A stretch of 8,874 nucleotides of DNA. Source: Alphaproteobacteria bacterium (GTDB taxonomy: Bacteria > Pseudomonadota > Alphaproteobacteria > Rhizobiales > Aestuariivirgaceae). Below the pieces are notes generated by a model. It made no database searches, was not told where the DNA came from, and was given only the letters and a program-made list of their open reading frames with translations. Both the position numbers and the translations under genes were made by a program. This document shows, piece by piece, positions 1 to 7,677 of the stretch (positions within the stretch are counted from its first letter, which is position 1; every line of letters begins with the position of its first letter). The DNA lies in NCBI GenBank assembly GCA_024639035.1, contig JAHEJE010000111.1:1-8874 (forward strand), written 5' to 3'.

Positions 1-352
1 GTTGCTGTTCGGTCGAGCCGCAGATCGAGATCGGTCCGGACCCGAGACCCTGCATGGCAAAGGTGAAATCTGCAAGGCCGTCGTGGCGGGCCAGGGTTTC
101 GCGGGCAATGGCCAGGCTGCGCACGTCGAGCCGGTCATGCACGCCGCCACCTTCGGAGGGTACGGTGAATTCGAGGATGCCAGCTTCGCCGAGCGCGGCG
201 GCAATCTTGCGGCAGGCAGCGTCCGGGTCGCCGTGATCGCCGACCAGGCGTTGCACATTGTCCGTGGCCCAACCATCGATGCGGTCGCGCAACTGCCGGT
301 GCTCTTTACTGAAGAACGGCAGATCGAGGATATCGCTGTCGGGGCGGTGCAC
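1..352 (-). CDS. Acyl-CoA dehydrogenase family protein, N-terminal part (cut by window edge)
   Basis: Reading the minus strand from a GTG at 352-350 gives 117 uninterrupted codons that run off the left end. The start reads (V/M)HRPDSDILDLPFFSKEH and is followed by a helical stretch, LRDRIDGWA, then LGEAGILEFTVP, RSLAIARETLARHDGLADF and FAMQGLGSGPI. This is the layout of the N-terminal alpha-helical domain of flavin-dependent acyl-CoA dehydrogenases, which oxidise acyl-CoA to 2-enoyl-CoA using FAD; the central beta domain and the C-terminal catalytic domain with its base are outside the window. The GTG is preferred because AAGGGG (361-366 on the plus strand) lies 8 nt upstream. It begins only 2 nt after the stop of the upstream crotonase gene, so the two are probably translationally coupled in one operon with marR. 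The match is by recalled family pattern; the substrate is unknown, possibly an alicyclic or aromatic-derived CoA ester. Confidence 0.8.
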   Translation of the reverse strand, partial: MHRPDSDILDLPFFSKEHRQLRDRIDGWATDNVQRLVGDHGDPDAACRKIAAALGEAGILEFTVPSEGGGVHDRLDVRSLAIARETLARHDGLADFTFAMQGLGSGPISICGSTEQQ

Positions 353-354
353 GC

Positions 355-1170
355 TCAATTCCCCTTGAAGACCGGTTTTGTCTTGCCGGCAAACGCCTCG
401 AACGCGCGCTGGAAGTCCCTGGTCGCCATGCAGATGGCCTGGGCCTCGGCTTCGGCATCGATGGCCGTGTCGATATCCATCGCCCACTCCCGGTGCAGCA
501 TGGTCTTGGTCATGGCATTGGCAAATGTAGGCCCGGCGGCCAGGCTGGCAGCCAGCTCCCGGGCTTCGGCAAGCGCCGATCCGTCATCGACCAGCCGGTT
601 GAAGAACCCCCACCGTTCCCCTTCGGCGGCGGTCATCACCCGGCCGGTGTACAGCAGTTCACTGGCCCGGCCGTGGCCGATGATCCTCGGCAGGATGGCG
701 CAGGCGCCCATGTCGCATCCAGCCAGGCCGACGCGGTTGAACAGGAATGCGGTGCGGGCCGAGGGACTTGCTATGCGCAGGTCGCTGGCCATGGCGAGAA
801 TGGCGCCGGCACCGGCGCAAACCCCCTCAACGGCAGCAATGACCGGTTGCGGGCAGGCACGCATGTTCTTGACGACCTGCCCGGTCATGCGGGTGAACTT
901 CAAAAGCCCAGGCATATCCATGCGGGTGAGCGGTTCGATGATCTCGAACACATCACCGCCGGAACAGAAATTACCGCCTGCTCCGCTGAGGACGACAGCA
1001 TTGATCGAGGTTTCATGCCGAAGCGCGTGAAACACGTCGCGCAGTTCGGCATAGCTCTCAAAGGTCAGAGGGTTCTTGCGCTCGGGACGGTTGAGTTCAA
1101 TGGTCGCCACCTTGCCGGCGACACGCCAGTTGAAGTGCTGTGCGGTGTAGCTGGTCAGTCCTTCAGTCAT
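355..1170 (-). CDS. Crotonase-fold enoyl-CoA hydratase family protein, non-canonical active site
   Basis: A 271-residue protein of usual crotonase length. The fold is clear: VATIELNRPERKNPL (residues 21-35), the first oxyanion-hole loop NFCSGGDV (67-74), the second CAGAGAILA (118-126) and a C-terminal helical region ending KPVFKGN. The two glutamates that activate water in true enoyl-CoA hydratases appear to be missing: the first falls at Ile124 and the second at about Phe144 (FLFNRVGL). An aspartate is present at residue 153 (GCDMGA), roughly where dienoyl-CoA isomerase has a catalytic Asp. It may therefore be a hydrolase, isomerase or ring-opening enzyme rather than a hydratase. The ATG at 1170 is chosen over the upstream in-frame start at 1230: it fits the family N-terminus, has AGG 5 nt upstream, and overlaps the marR stop by 8 nt (ATGACTGA). 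It sits between marR and an acyl-CoA dehydrogenase, and the sequence resembles the crotonase found in 2-aminobenzoyl-CoA degradation clusters. Confidence 0.88.
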   Translation of the reverse strand: MTEGLTSYTAQHFNWRVAGKVATIELNRPERKNPLTFESYAELRDVFHALRHETSINAVVLSGAGGNFCSGGDVFEIIEPLTRMDMPGLLKFTRMTGQVVKNMRACPQPVIAAVEGVCAGAGAILAMASDLRIASPSARTAFLFNRVGLAGCDMGACAILPRIIGHGRASELLYTGRVMTAAEGERWGFFNRLVDDGSALAEARELAASLAAGPTFANAMTKTMLHREWAMDIDTAIDAEAEAQAICMATRDFQRAFEAFAGKTKPVFKGN

Positions 1171-1687
1171 CTGCACCTGCTCTGCATGTGTCGGCCAGGA
1201 CCGCCTGTTTGAGGTCGGCCATATGCTCAAACAACTGTTCCTTTGCGGTTACCGGCATGCCGGCGAACATCGACGTTATCCAGCCTTCATGGGCCTTGGC
1301 CATGACCGCAAAGACCTCGCGGCCGCTGTCGGTCAATCGGACATTCTGGCTGCGGCGGTCGGCGCTTGAGCGGACCCGGACGACATGGCCGTCGCGCTCC
1401 AGGCGATCGGTGATGCCGGTGATGTTGCCGGCCGATACCATCATCCGGTTGCCGAGTTCGCCCATGGTCAAGCCTTCTCCCGGCGCCCGGTCGAGCTGGG
1501 CCATCAGGTCGAATTGCGGCAAGGTCATCGCAAATCGGGTGCGCAATCGCGCTCTGACCTCTGCCTCGATGAGATTGGAACAGGTGAGAACCCGAAGCCA
1601 CAAGCGGACATTCAACATGTCCTGTGCCTTGTCCTGCGATGGACCGGCCGGAAACTCAATCCGGGTCTTGGGCTGGCGACTGGGCAA
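1163..1687 (-). CDS. MarR-family transcriptional regulator
   Basis: A 174-residue winged-helix regulator if it starts at the TTG (1687-1685). The DNA-binding domain spans about residues 73-118: LTMGELGNRMMVS, the recognition helix region AGNITGITDRLERDG and a basic wing RSSADRRSQNVRLTDSG, all typical of MarR. The flanking helices (about 25-60 and 122-165) would form the dimer interface. The N-terminal boundary is uncertain: an ATG at 1618 (residue 24, MLNVRLWLRVL) would give 151 residues, and both starts have weak purine-rich sequences upstream (GGGA for the TTG, AAGG or AGGA for the ATG). It is the first gene of a tight unit with a crotonase and an acyl-CoA dehydrogenase, so it probably represses that unit and responds to a pathway CoA thioester or aromatic acid. 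CoA-thioester sensing is known for MarR proteins in aromatic degradation but is not shown here. The likely operator is the AT-rich repeat region just upstream. Confidence 0.9.
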   Translation of the reverse strand: MPSRQPKTRIEFPAGPSQDKAQDMLNVRLWLRVLTCSNLIEAEVRARLRTRFAMTLPQFDLMAQLDRAPGEGLTMGELGNRMMVSAGNITGITDRLERDGHVVRVRSSADRRSQNVRLTDSGREVFAVMAKAHEGWITSMFAGMPVTAKEQLFEHMADLKQAVLADTCRAGADD

Positions 1688-1801
1688 TCGATGGTCCCAT
1701 GCTGGTGATAGCGATGATCCAGCCTATCGTGCGCCAGAAATATATTCAACAGAAATATTTTAAGTTTAAAGCATATGTCTGGATGACCCCTGACCGACGC
1801 C
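1688..1801 (-). promoter_or_regulatory. Probable promoter/operator region of the marR-crotonase-dehydrogenase unit
   Basis: A 114 bp gap between two minus-strand genes. The stretch 1738-1777 is 33/40 A+T, in sharp contrast to the GC-rich surroundings. It contains a perfect 9 bp direct repeat CAGAAATAT at 1735-1743 and 1750-1758 (15 bp from start to start) and two perfect 8 bp palindromes, AATATATT (1739-1746) and AAATATTT (1753-1760), each overlapping one repeat copy. A -10-like TATATT can be read on the minus strand at 1744-1739, but no convincing -35 sits at the right distance. The position suggests that marR has its own promoter, separate from the hydratase gene upstream, with operator sites for MarR. 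No rho-independent terminator is visible after the hydratase stop. Confidence 0.45.
1735..1758. repeat. Direct repeat CAGAAATAT x2 (candidate MarR operator)
   Basis: Two identical 9 bp copies, 1735-1743 and 1750-1758, separated by 6 bp (ATTCAA). Each overlaps a short perfect AT palindrome. They lie upstream of the marR gene on its coding side, overlapping the best -10-like hexamer. This is where an autoregulating repressor would bind, but no footprint or comparative evidence is available. Confidence 0.4.
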
Positions 1802-2581
1802 TCACTCGCCCTTGAAGTGCGGTTTGCGCTTTTCCAGAAATGCCGTCATCCCCTCGGTCTTGTCCTTGGAGGCGAACAGAAGCTGGAAAGCCTTGCGTTC
1901 GAGCATCAGGGCGGCATCGAGCGGCGCGCTCTCGCCGGTGACAATGGCCTCCTTGATGCTCATCACCGAAAGCGGCGGCAGCCGGGAGATGCTGGCGGCC
2001 AGGCCAAGGGCGGTGTCCAGAACATCCTCGGCCGGCACGACATCACCGGCCAGACCAAGCTCGAAGGCGCGGCGCCCGGTGATCGGTCTGGCCGACAGGC
2101 ACAAGTGCATGGCGGCGTGCTTGCCGATGGCGCGGACCAGGCGCTGGGTGCCACCGGCGCCGGGCATGATACCGACGCGCGGTTCCGGCAGGCCGAGCTG
2201 GGCATCCTCGGCAACGATGATCATGTCGCAGGCCAGCGCCAACTCGAAGCCGCCACCCAAGGCATAGCCCTGCACCGCAGCGATCACCGGCTGCGGCGTT
2301 GCGGCGATGGCAGCCCAGTAACGTTCCATCCGGCGCTTGATGATCTCGACCGGATCGGCATCGACGAATTCGGTGAGGTCGGCGCCGGCGGCGAACGCCC
2401 TGTCATCGCCGGTCAGCACGATGCAGCGGACCCGCGCATCGTCCTGCAGGCGGGTGAACGCAGCGGCCAGCTCACGCCGGGTCGCCAGGTTCAAGGCATT
2501 GCGGACCTCGGACCGGTTGAGTTTCACCAGGGCCACGCCGTCGTCCGCGACCGTCAGGGTCAGGTTGTCGAAATCCGCCAT
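1802..2581 (-). CDS. Enoyl-CoA hydratase (PaaF/FadB-like crotonase)
   Basis: A 259-residue crotonase with a complete hydratase active site. It adds water across the 2,3 double bond of an enoyl-CoA. Visible parts are the N-terminal strand ALVKLNRSEVRNAL, the first oxyanion loop FAAGADL (about 63-69), the second loop GYALGGGFELA with catalytic Glu113, then LGLPEPRVGIMPGAGGTQRL with catalytic Glu133, and the C-terminal KRKPHFKGE. The pattern is close to 2,3-dehydroadipyl-CoA hydratase (PaaF) and general short-chain hydratases; which one cannot be decided. The ATG at 2581 is chosen over the in-frame GTG at 2605 because GGAAGGA (2588-2594) lies 6 nt upstream and MADFDNLTL matches the family start. 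It lies upstream of marR on the same strand and is divergent from the nitronate monooxygenase gene, and may supply the hydration step for the pathway encoded next door. Confidence 0.93.
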   Translation of the reverse strand: MADFDNLTLTVADDGVALVKLNRSEVRNALNLATRRELAAAFTRLQDDARVRCIVLTGDDRAFAAGADLTEFVDADPVEIIKRRMERYWAAIAATPQPVIAAVQGYALGGGFELALACDMIIVAEDAQLGLPEPRVGIMPGAGGTQRLVRAIGKHAAMHLCLSARPITGRRAFELGLAGDVVPAEDVLDTALGLAASISRLPPLSVMSIKEAIVTGESAPLDAALMLERKAFQLLFASKDKTEGMTAFLEKRKPHFKGE

Positions 2582-2691
2582 GCGTTGTCCTTCCGGTTCG
2601 ATCACCGCCGCAATCCTCCGAGCGGGTCATTGCCGCGGGCTGAGCAATTCGGCTATGGGTGCATATCAGGAATTCGCCAGGATTGTACAGC
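2582..2691. promoter_or_regulatory. Divergent intergenic region with a weak sigma70-like candidate for the nitronate monooxygenase gene
   Basis: 110 bp separate the start of the minus-strand hydratase from the plus-strand oxidoreductase, so promoters for both should lie here. On the plus strand TTGCCG (2630-2635) and CTATGG (2653-2658) are spaced by 17 bp, a plausible but weak -35/-10 pair that would give a leader of roughly 25-30 nt. No convincing pair was found for the minus strand. The hydratase ribosome binding site GGAAGGA occupies 2588-2594 on the minus strand, and AGGA for the plus-strand gene lies at 2679-2682. Confidence 0.3.
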
Positions 2692-3642
2692 ATGGCTCTG
2701 CCCGACGTTTTCGACACCCTCAGACTGCCGGCGATCGGTGCGCCGCTGTTCATCATCTCCAATCCCGACCTTGTCCTGGCACAATGCAAGGCCGGCATCG
2801 TCGGGGCGTTTCCGGCTCTCAATGCACGGCCGCAGAGCCAACTCGACGAGTGGCTTGCCTACATCAACGAAGAGCTTGCCGCCCATAACCGCGCCCATCC
2901 CGACGCCCCGGCGGCACCCTACGCGGTCAACCAGATCGTCCACCGTTCGAACGACCGGCTGGACAGCGATCTGGAATGTTGCGTCAGGCACCGGGTGCCG
3001 ATCGTGATCACATCGCTCGGGGCGCGCGAGGAGGTGAACCGGGCGACCCAATCCTATGGCGGCATCACGCTGCACGACGTCATCAACAACCGGTTTGCCC
3101 GCAAGGCGATCGAGAAAGGGGCAAACGGGCTGGTCGCCGTCGCCGCCGGGGCCGGTGGCCATGCCGGCACGACATCGCCGTTTGCATTGGTGCAGGAGAT
3201 CCGGCAATGGTTCGATGGCCCGCTGGCCCTGTCCGGGGCGATTGCAACGGGCGATGCCATCCTCGCCGCCCAGGCGATGGGGGCGGATCTCGCCTACATC
3301 GGTTCGGCGTTCATTGCGACGCACGAGGCGCGCGCGGCAGATGCCTACAAGGCGATGATTGCCAGATGCGATTCCAGCGACATCGTCTATTCCAGCCTGT
3401 TCACCGGAGTCATGGGAAACTATCTCAAACCATCGATTGCCGCCGCCGGCCTTAACCCGGACGACCTGCCGGAAAGCGACCCGTCGGCCATGAGTTTCGC
3501 CGGCGACAAGGCCAAGGCCTGGAAGGATATCTGGGGGGCCGGCCAGGGCATCGGCGCGGTCAGCGAGGTCACCACGGCACGAGACCGCATTCGTCTGCTC
3601 AAGGAGCAGTATGACAATGCCCGGACCCGGCTCGCGCTCTAG
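2692..3642 (+). CDS. Nitronate monooxygenase family FMN oxidoreductase
   Basis: A 316-residue TIM-barrel flavoprotein of the nitronate monooxygenase (2-nitropropane dioxygenase) family. Members oxidise alkyl nitronates with FMN and oxygen; some homologues instead act as NADH:quinone reductases. Visible motifs are the N-terminal LPAIGAPLFIISNPDLV, a region with PIVITSLGAREEV, AAGAGGHAG (about 151-159) whose His157 matches the conserved catalytic-region histidine, the FMN phosphate-binding LSGAIATGDAI (180-190) and AYIGSAFIATHEA (201-213), and a C-terminal GQGIGAVSEV. The ATG at 2692 is preferred over the in-frame GTG at 2659, since AGGA lies 9 nt upstream and MALPDVFD matches the family start. 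The gene is divergent from a hydratase gene and its stop overlaps that of the convergent peptidase gene. It could serve the neighbouring catabolic pathway or detoxify nitro compounds; the sequence does not decide. Confidence 0.9.
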   Translation: MALPDVFDTLRLPAIGAPLFIISNPDLVLAQCKAGIVGAFPALNARPQSQLDEWLAYINEELAAHNRAHPDAPAAPYAVNQIVHRSNDRLDSDLECCVRHRVPIVITSLGAREEVNRATQSYGGITLHDVINNRFARKAIEKGANGLVAVAAGAGGHAGTTSPFALVQEIRQWFDGPLALSGAIATGDAILAAQAMGADLAYIGSAFIATHEARAADAYKAMIARCDSSDIVYSSLFTGVMGNYLKPSIAAAGLNPDDLPESDPSAMSFAGDKAKAWKDIWGAGQGIGAVSEVTTARDRIRLLKEQYDNARTRLAL

Positions 3643-4142
3643 GCGAAGAAGAGTTCGGGCAATGTCGCGAAGGCGGCCAGGCAGATCGGAATGCCATAGG
3701 GACAGGCCCCGGTTCCGGCAATACCTGCTATTCGCTGCATCGACGGGGAATAACCGGACATGTCCCTGCCCGCGGCCCAGCGCCTGACGATCAGCAGACC
3801 GATCGACAGCAGAGATGAAGACACCGCGAGCATGACAATGAACGGAAAAGCATAGACAGGTCCGAGCCACAGGCCGACAGCCGTGATCAGTTTGACATCG
3901 CCGCCGCCCAACCAGCCAAGCAGCCAAAATCCGTAGGTGATCGCGAACAGCACCGCAGCAATCAGCAGGTGCATCGAGAAGTTCAACATCTGCCAATGGG
4001 TCGCGGCAAACAGGGCAAATCCAGCGGCGATCAAAACGCTGATCCAGTTGGCAATGCGCATCGCCCTGAAATCCTGAATCGCGGCATAGAGCAAAGGCAG
4101 GAAAAGCATGCCGGCGGCGACAAATTTAGCAGCAAGAATCAT
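3639..4142 (-). CDS. cpaA: Prepilin peptidase, A24 family (CpaA/TadV type)
   Basis: A 167-residue, very hydrophobic protein of the short CpaA/TadV type, which lacks the N-methylation domain of the larger PilD enzymes. It is an inner-membrane aspartic protease that removes the leader of Flp prepilins. The two catalytic aspartates are visible: Asp24 in AIQDFRAMRIANW, and Asp82 in LGGGDVKL, the GxGD motif. About four to six membrane segments follow each other, and PYGIP near the C-terminus (about 149-152) is typical of the family. The ATG at 4142 begins the first membrane segment, as usual; a GTG at 4166 adds eight residues, and neither has a good ribosome binding site. The gene is last in the cpaE-cpaF-tadB-tadC series, 71 nt after tadC, whereas in Caulobacter cpaA follows pilA at the front. 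Its stop lies inside the CTAG shared with the convergent gene. Confidence 0.88.
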   Translation of the reverse strand: MILAAKFVAAGMLFLPLLYAAIQDFRAMRIANWISVLIAAGFALFAATHWQMLNFSMHLLIAAVLFAITYGFWLLGWLGGGDVKLITAVGLWLGPVYAFPFIVMLAVSSSLLSIGLLIVRRWAAGRDMSGYSPSMQRIAGIAGTGACPYGIPICLAAFATLPELFFA

Positions 4143-4213
4143 GGAAGAGCACTCGTTTCCTGCCACCGGTCAACAATGAGTCGGTTGTGGAGGCCGCCAG
4201 ACGCGCCTTGGTC

Positions 4214-5188
4214 TTAGAAAAATGCGTCGTTGATGCGGACGATTGCCGGCGTCAGGCAGACAACCAGCATGATCGGGAAGATGAACAGCCCCAGCGGGAT
4301 CACCAGTTTCGCCGGCAAGGCGTGGGCTTTTTCCTCGGCGCGAGACAGGCGCTTGTCGCGCATTTCTTCACTGTAGACGCGCAAGGCATCGACCAGACTC
4401 GATCCCAGTTCCTGCGACTGATGGATCAATGTTGCGAACGATCTTGCCTCTTCAATGCCGACATTGCCGGCAAAACGCTCGAGCGCCTCGGACAAAGAAC
4501 GACCGGCCCGCAGTTCCAAATTCAGGATATAGAGCTGCGCTGCCAGATGGGGAAAGGTGTGGGCCATCTCCTTGCCGACCCGGTCGATGGCCGATTCGAT
4601 GGCGATGCCGGCTTCGGTGCTCACCACCAGAAGATCGAGGAAGTCGGGAAAGCCGTAGCGATGCTGCAGCTGGATCCGACCGACCCGGTTGTCGAGATAG
4701 GCTTTCGGCAGGAAGTAGCCAAGAGCGGCACATATGAGCACCAGGAGCAGAACGAGGTTGTACGAGGCTTCCGGATTGAGAACCGGCTGAATGATCAGCG
4801 CCAGAAGCGGCAGCCCGATGCCGCCGACAATACGTGCGGCATGGAAGATGTTTATCGCCTGAGGGTCGAAGAAGCCGGCGGCGCGCAGCTGCTGGCGAAT
4901 CTTGCCGCCCTTATCGATGTCGTCGGAGGGTTTGACGTTGTCCGAGACGCGGCGCAGCATCTTGGCAATCGAGGTGGCGTTTTCATGGCCAAGGGCACGC
5001 CGGTCTTCGAGAACGTTGGTGTCGCCGATGATGAACGGCTGCAGGGCGCGCTTTCTGATCTGCTGTTCTCTCGACACGAACCCGCTGATCGCCAGCGTCA
5101 GACACACGACTGCGAGAAACACTGCTGCGCCCACCGTCAAAAGAATATTGGCGTTGACCCAGGCGGTTATGGTCTCGATAGCGAGCAT
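4214..5188 (-). CDS. tadC: Tad pilus inner-membrane platform protein TadC (T2SSF domain)
   Basis: A 324-residue type II secretion F-domain protein, the second of the two TadB/TadC proteins that form the inner-membrane platform on which CpaF acts. Membrane segments are predicted near residues 15-37, 117-138, 143-162 and 295-317. The T2SSF domain lies at about 182-306, with FPDFLDLLVVSTEAGIAIE, the FAGNVGIEEA region and LIHQSQELGSSLVDALRVYS, followed by a basic stretch and PAKLVIPLGLFIFP, the hallmark TadC end. The ATG at 5188 is chosen over the GTG at 5200 because AGGTGA (5197-5202) sits 8 nt before it, whereas nothing good precedes the GTG. That binding site overlaps the tadB stop codon, so translation is probably coupled to tadB. 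The gene is 12 nt downstream of tadB; no tadD-like TPR gene follows, the peptidase gene does. Confidence 0.93.
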   Translation of the reverse strand: MLAIETITAWVNANILLTVGAAVFLAVVCLTLAISGFVSREQQIRKRALQPFIIGDTNVLEDRRALGHENATSIAKMLRRVSDNVKPSDDIDKGGKIRQQLRAAGFFDPQAINIFHAARIVGGIGLPLLALIIQPVLNPEASYNLVLLLVLICAALGYFLPKAYLDNRVGRIQLQHRYGFPDFLDLLVVSTEAGIAIESAIDRVGKEMAHTFPHLAAQLYILNLELRAGRSLSEALERFAGNVGIEEARSFATLIHQSQELGSSLVDALRVYSEEMRDKRLSRAEEKAHALPAKLVIPLGLFIFPIMLVVCLTPAIVRINDAFF

Positions 5189-5196
5189 TTCAACGG

Positions 5197-5202
5197 TCAC
5201 CT
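5197..5202 (-). promoter_or_regulatory. Ribosome binding site of tadC, overlapping the tadB stop
   Basis: On the minus strand AGGTGA is read 8 nt before the ATG at 5188. Its first two bases are part of the TAG stop of tadB (5203-5201). This decides for the ATG over the GTG that directly follows the stop, and suggests that ribosomes ending tadB start tadC. Confidence 0.55.
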
Positions 5203-6172
5203 AAAACTTGAAATTCACCATTTTGTACATCACGATCGCCCCGATAAACCCCCAAAACAGGGCCGACAGGAGCAGCGGTAGCACAAGCGGATTCTCCCAG
5301 ACATCGCCATAATAATTCGGCGCAATAATCCACAGGACGCAAAACAAAATGAGCGGAATGGCGATCAGACCATAGGCGGACACGCGGCCCTCAGCCGACA
5401 GCGCCCTGACCTTGCGGCGCATCTTGAAGCGCAGCCGAATGATCGTCGACAGATTGCTCAGGACCTCGCTCAGGTTGCCGCCGGTCTGCGCCTGCAGGCT
5501 GACCGCGGTGACCATCAGGCCGAGATCCTCCTGGCCGACCCGGTAGCTCATGTTCTTGAGCGCTTCCTCCATGCTCAGGCCATAGGTCAGTTCATCGAGC
5601 ACCATGCCGAATTCGCTGCCGATCGGATCGGCCATCTCCCGGCCGACCATGGCCAGAGCGACGGGGATCGGGTGACCGGAGCGCAGGCTGCGGACCACGA
5701 TGTCAATGGCGTCCGGCAACTGGGTGCTGAACTTGCGCTGACGCAATATCCGCGCGATCCAGAGATACACGAACGGCAGGACCATACCGGCAACCAGACC
5801 GGCGACGATGCCGACCCAAGGTGCCTGCTTGAACACAAACAAAACCAAAGCCAGGGTGATCAAGAACAGGCCAAGACACATGGCAATGAGCTTGAACATG
5901 CCGAGCTTGACGCCGGACTGTACGACCAGGCGGTTGAAGCTCACGGCCGGCAGGATGTACTTGCCATCGGTCGACAGGCCTCGCCGCCGGCGCAATTCGA
6001 CCAGGACGGCTTCACCGCCAACCACATCCTTGGTCGCGGCCAAGCGGTCGTTCTTCGACTTGTTGTAGGACGCGCGCCGCGAAATGATCAGATAAATCGC
6101 TTCAACGGCAAAGATCGCCGACAAGGCGACGACGATGTAGATCAGGTAGATGGAATCGATATTGAATGGCAT
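5201..6172 (-). CDS. tadB: Tad pilus inner-membrane platform protein TadB (T2SSF domain)
   Basis: A 323-residue inner-membrane protein, partner of TadC in the Tad pilus platform. Residues 8-30 form an N-terminal membrane segment, followed by a charged cytoplasmic stretch (about 31-90), two further segments near 92-114 and 118-141, the T2SSF domain at about 153-280 (LPDAIDIVVRSLRSGHPIP, EMADPIGSEFGMVLDELTYG, LMVTAVSLQAQTGGNLSEVL), and two C-terminal segments near 265-284 and 297-318. LRSGHPIP and QTGGNLSEVL are signature stretches of TadB. The ATG at 6172 is the first start of the frame and lies only 5 nt after the cpaF stop; no good Shine-Dalgarno sequence is visible, so coupling to cpaF is likely. 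Length and layout fit the family. Confidence 0.95.
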   Translation of the reverse strand: MPFNIDSIYLIYIVVALSAIFAVEAIYLIISRRASYNKSKNDRLAATKDVVGGEAVLVELRRRRGLSTDGKYILPAVSFNRLVVQSGVKLGMFKLIAMCLGLFLITLALVLFVFKQAPWVGIVAGLVAGMVLPFVYLWIARILRQRKFSTQLPDAIDIVVRSLRSGHPIPVALAMVGREMADPIGSEFGMVLDELTYGLSMEEALKNMSYRVGQEDLGLMVTAVSLQAQTGGNLSEVLSNLSTIIRLRFKMRRKVRALSAEGRVSAYGLIAIPLILFCVLWIIAPNYYGDVWENPLVLPLLLSALFWGFIGAIVMYKMVNFKF

Positions 6173-6177
6173 CGCTG

Positions 6178-7644
<1,467 letters not shown>

Positions 7645-7677
7645 CTGCAACCTGTGCCAAATTCAATTCACAATACT

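Noticed and set aside
2..1030. A 342-codon plus-strand open frame at the left edge
   Set aside because: It lies antisense to the acyl-CoA dehydrogenase N-terminus and the crotonase, both of which have clear family motifs on the minus strand.
1781..1796. Possible terminator after the PaaF-like hydratase gene
   Set aside because: The TGACC repeats here are direct rather than inverted, and no stem followed by a U-run can be formed.
1817..3007. A 396-codon plus-strand open frame across the hydratase and into the nitronate monooxygenase gene
   Set aside because: It crosses two well-supported genes in other frames, including the divergent promoter gap, and shows no domain.
2653..3996. A 447-codon minus-strand open frame opposite the nitronate monooxygenase gene
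   Set aside because: It is a shadow of the plus-strand oxidoreductase and also overlaps the peptidase gene in another frame; its composition is unlike a folded protein.
4143..4213. A TTGACC hexamer in the tadC-peptidase gap as a -35 of a separate peptidase promoter
   Set aside because: No acceptable -10 hexamer lies 16-18 nt downstream of it on the minus strand.
4187..5281. A 364-codon plus-strand open frame opposite tadC
   Set aside because: Antisense to a complete T2SSF protein gene, no ribosome binding site or family pattern seen.
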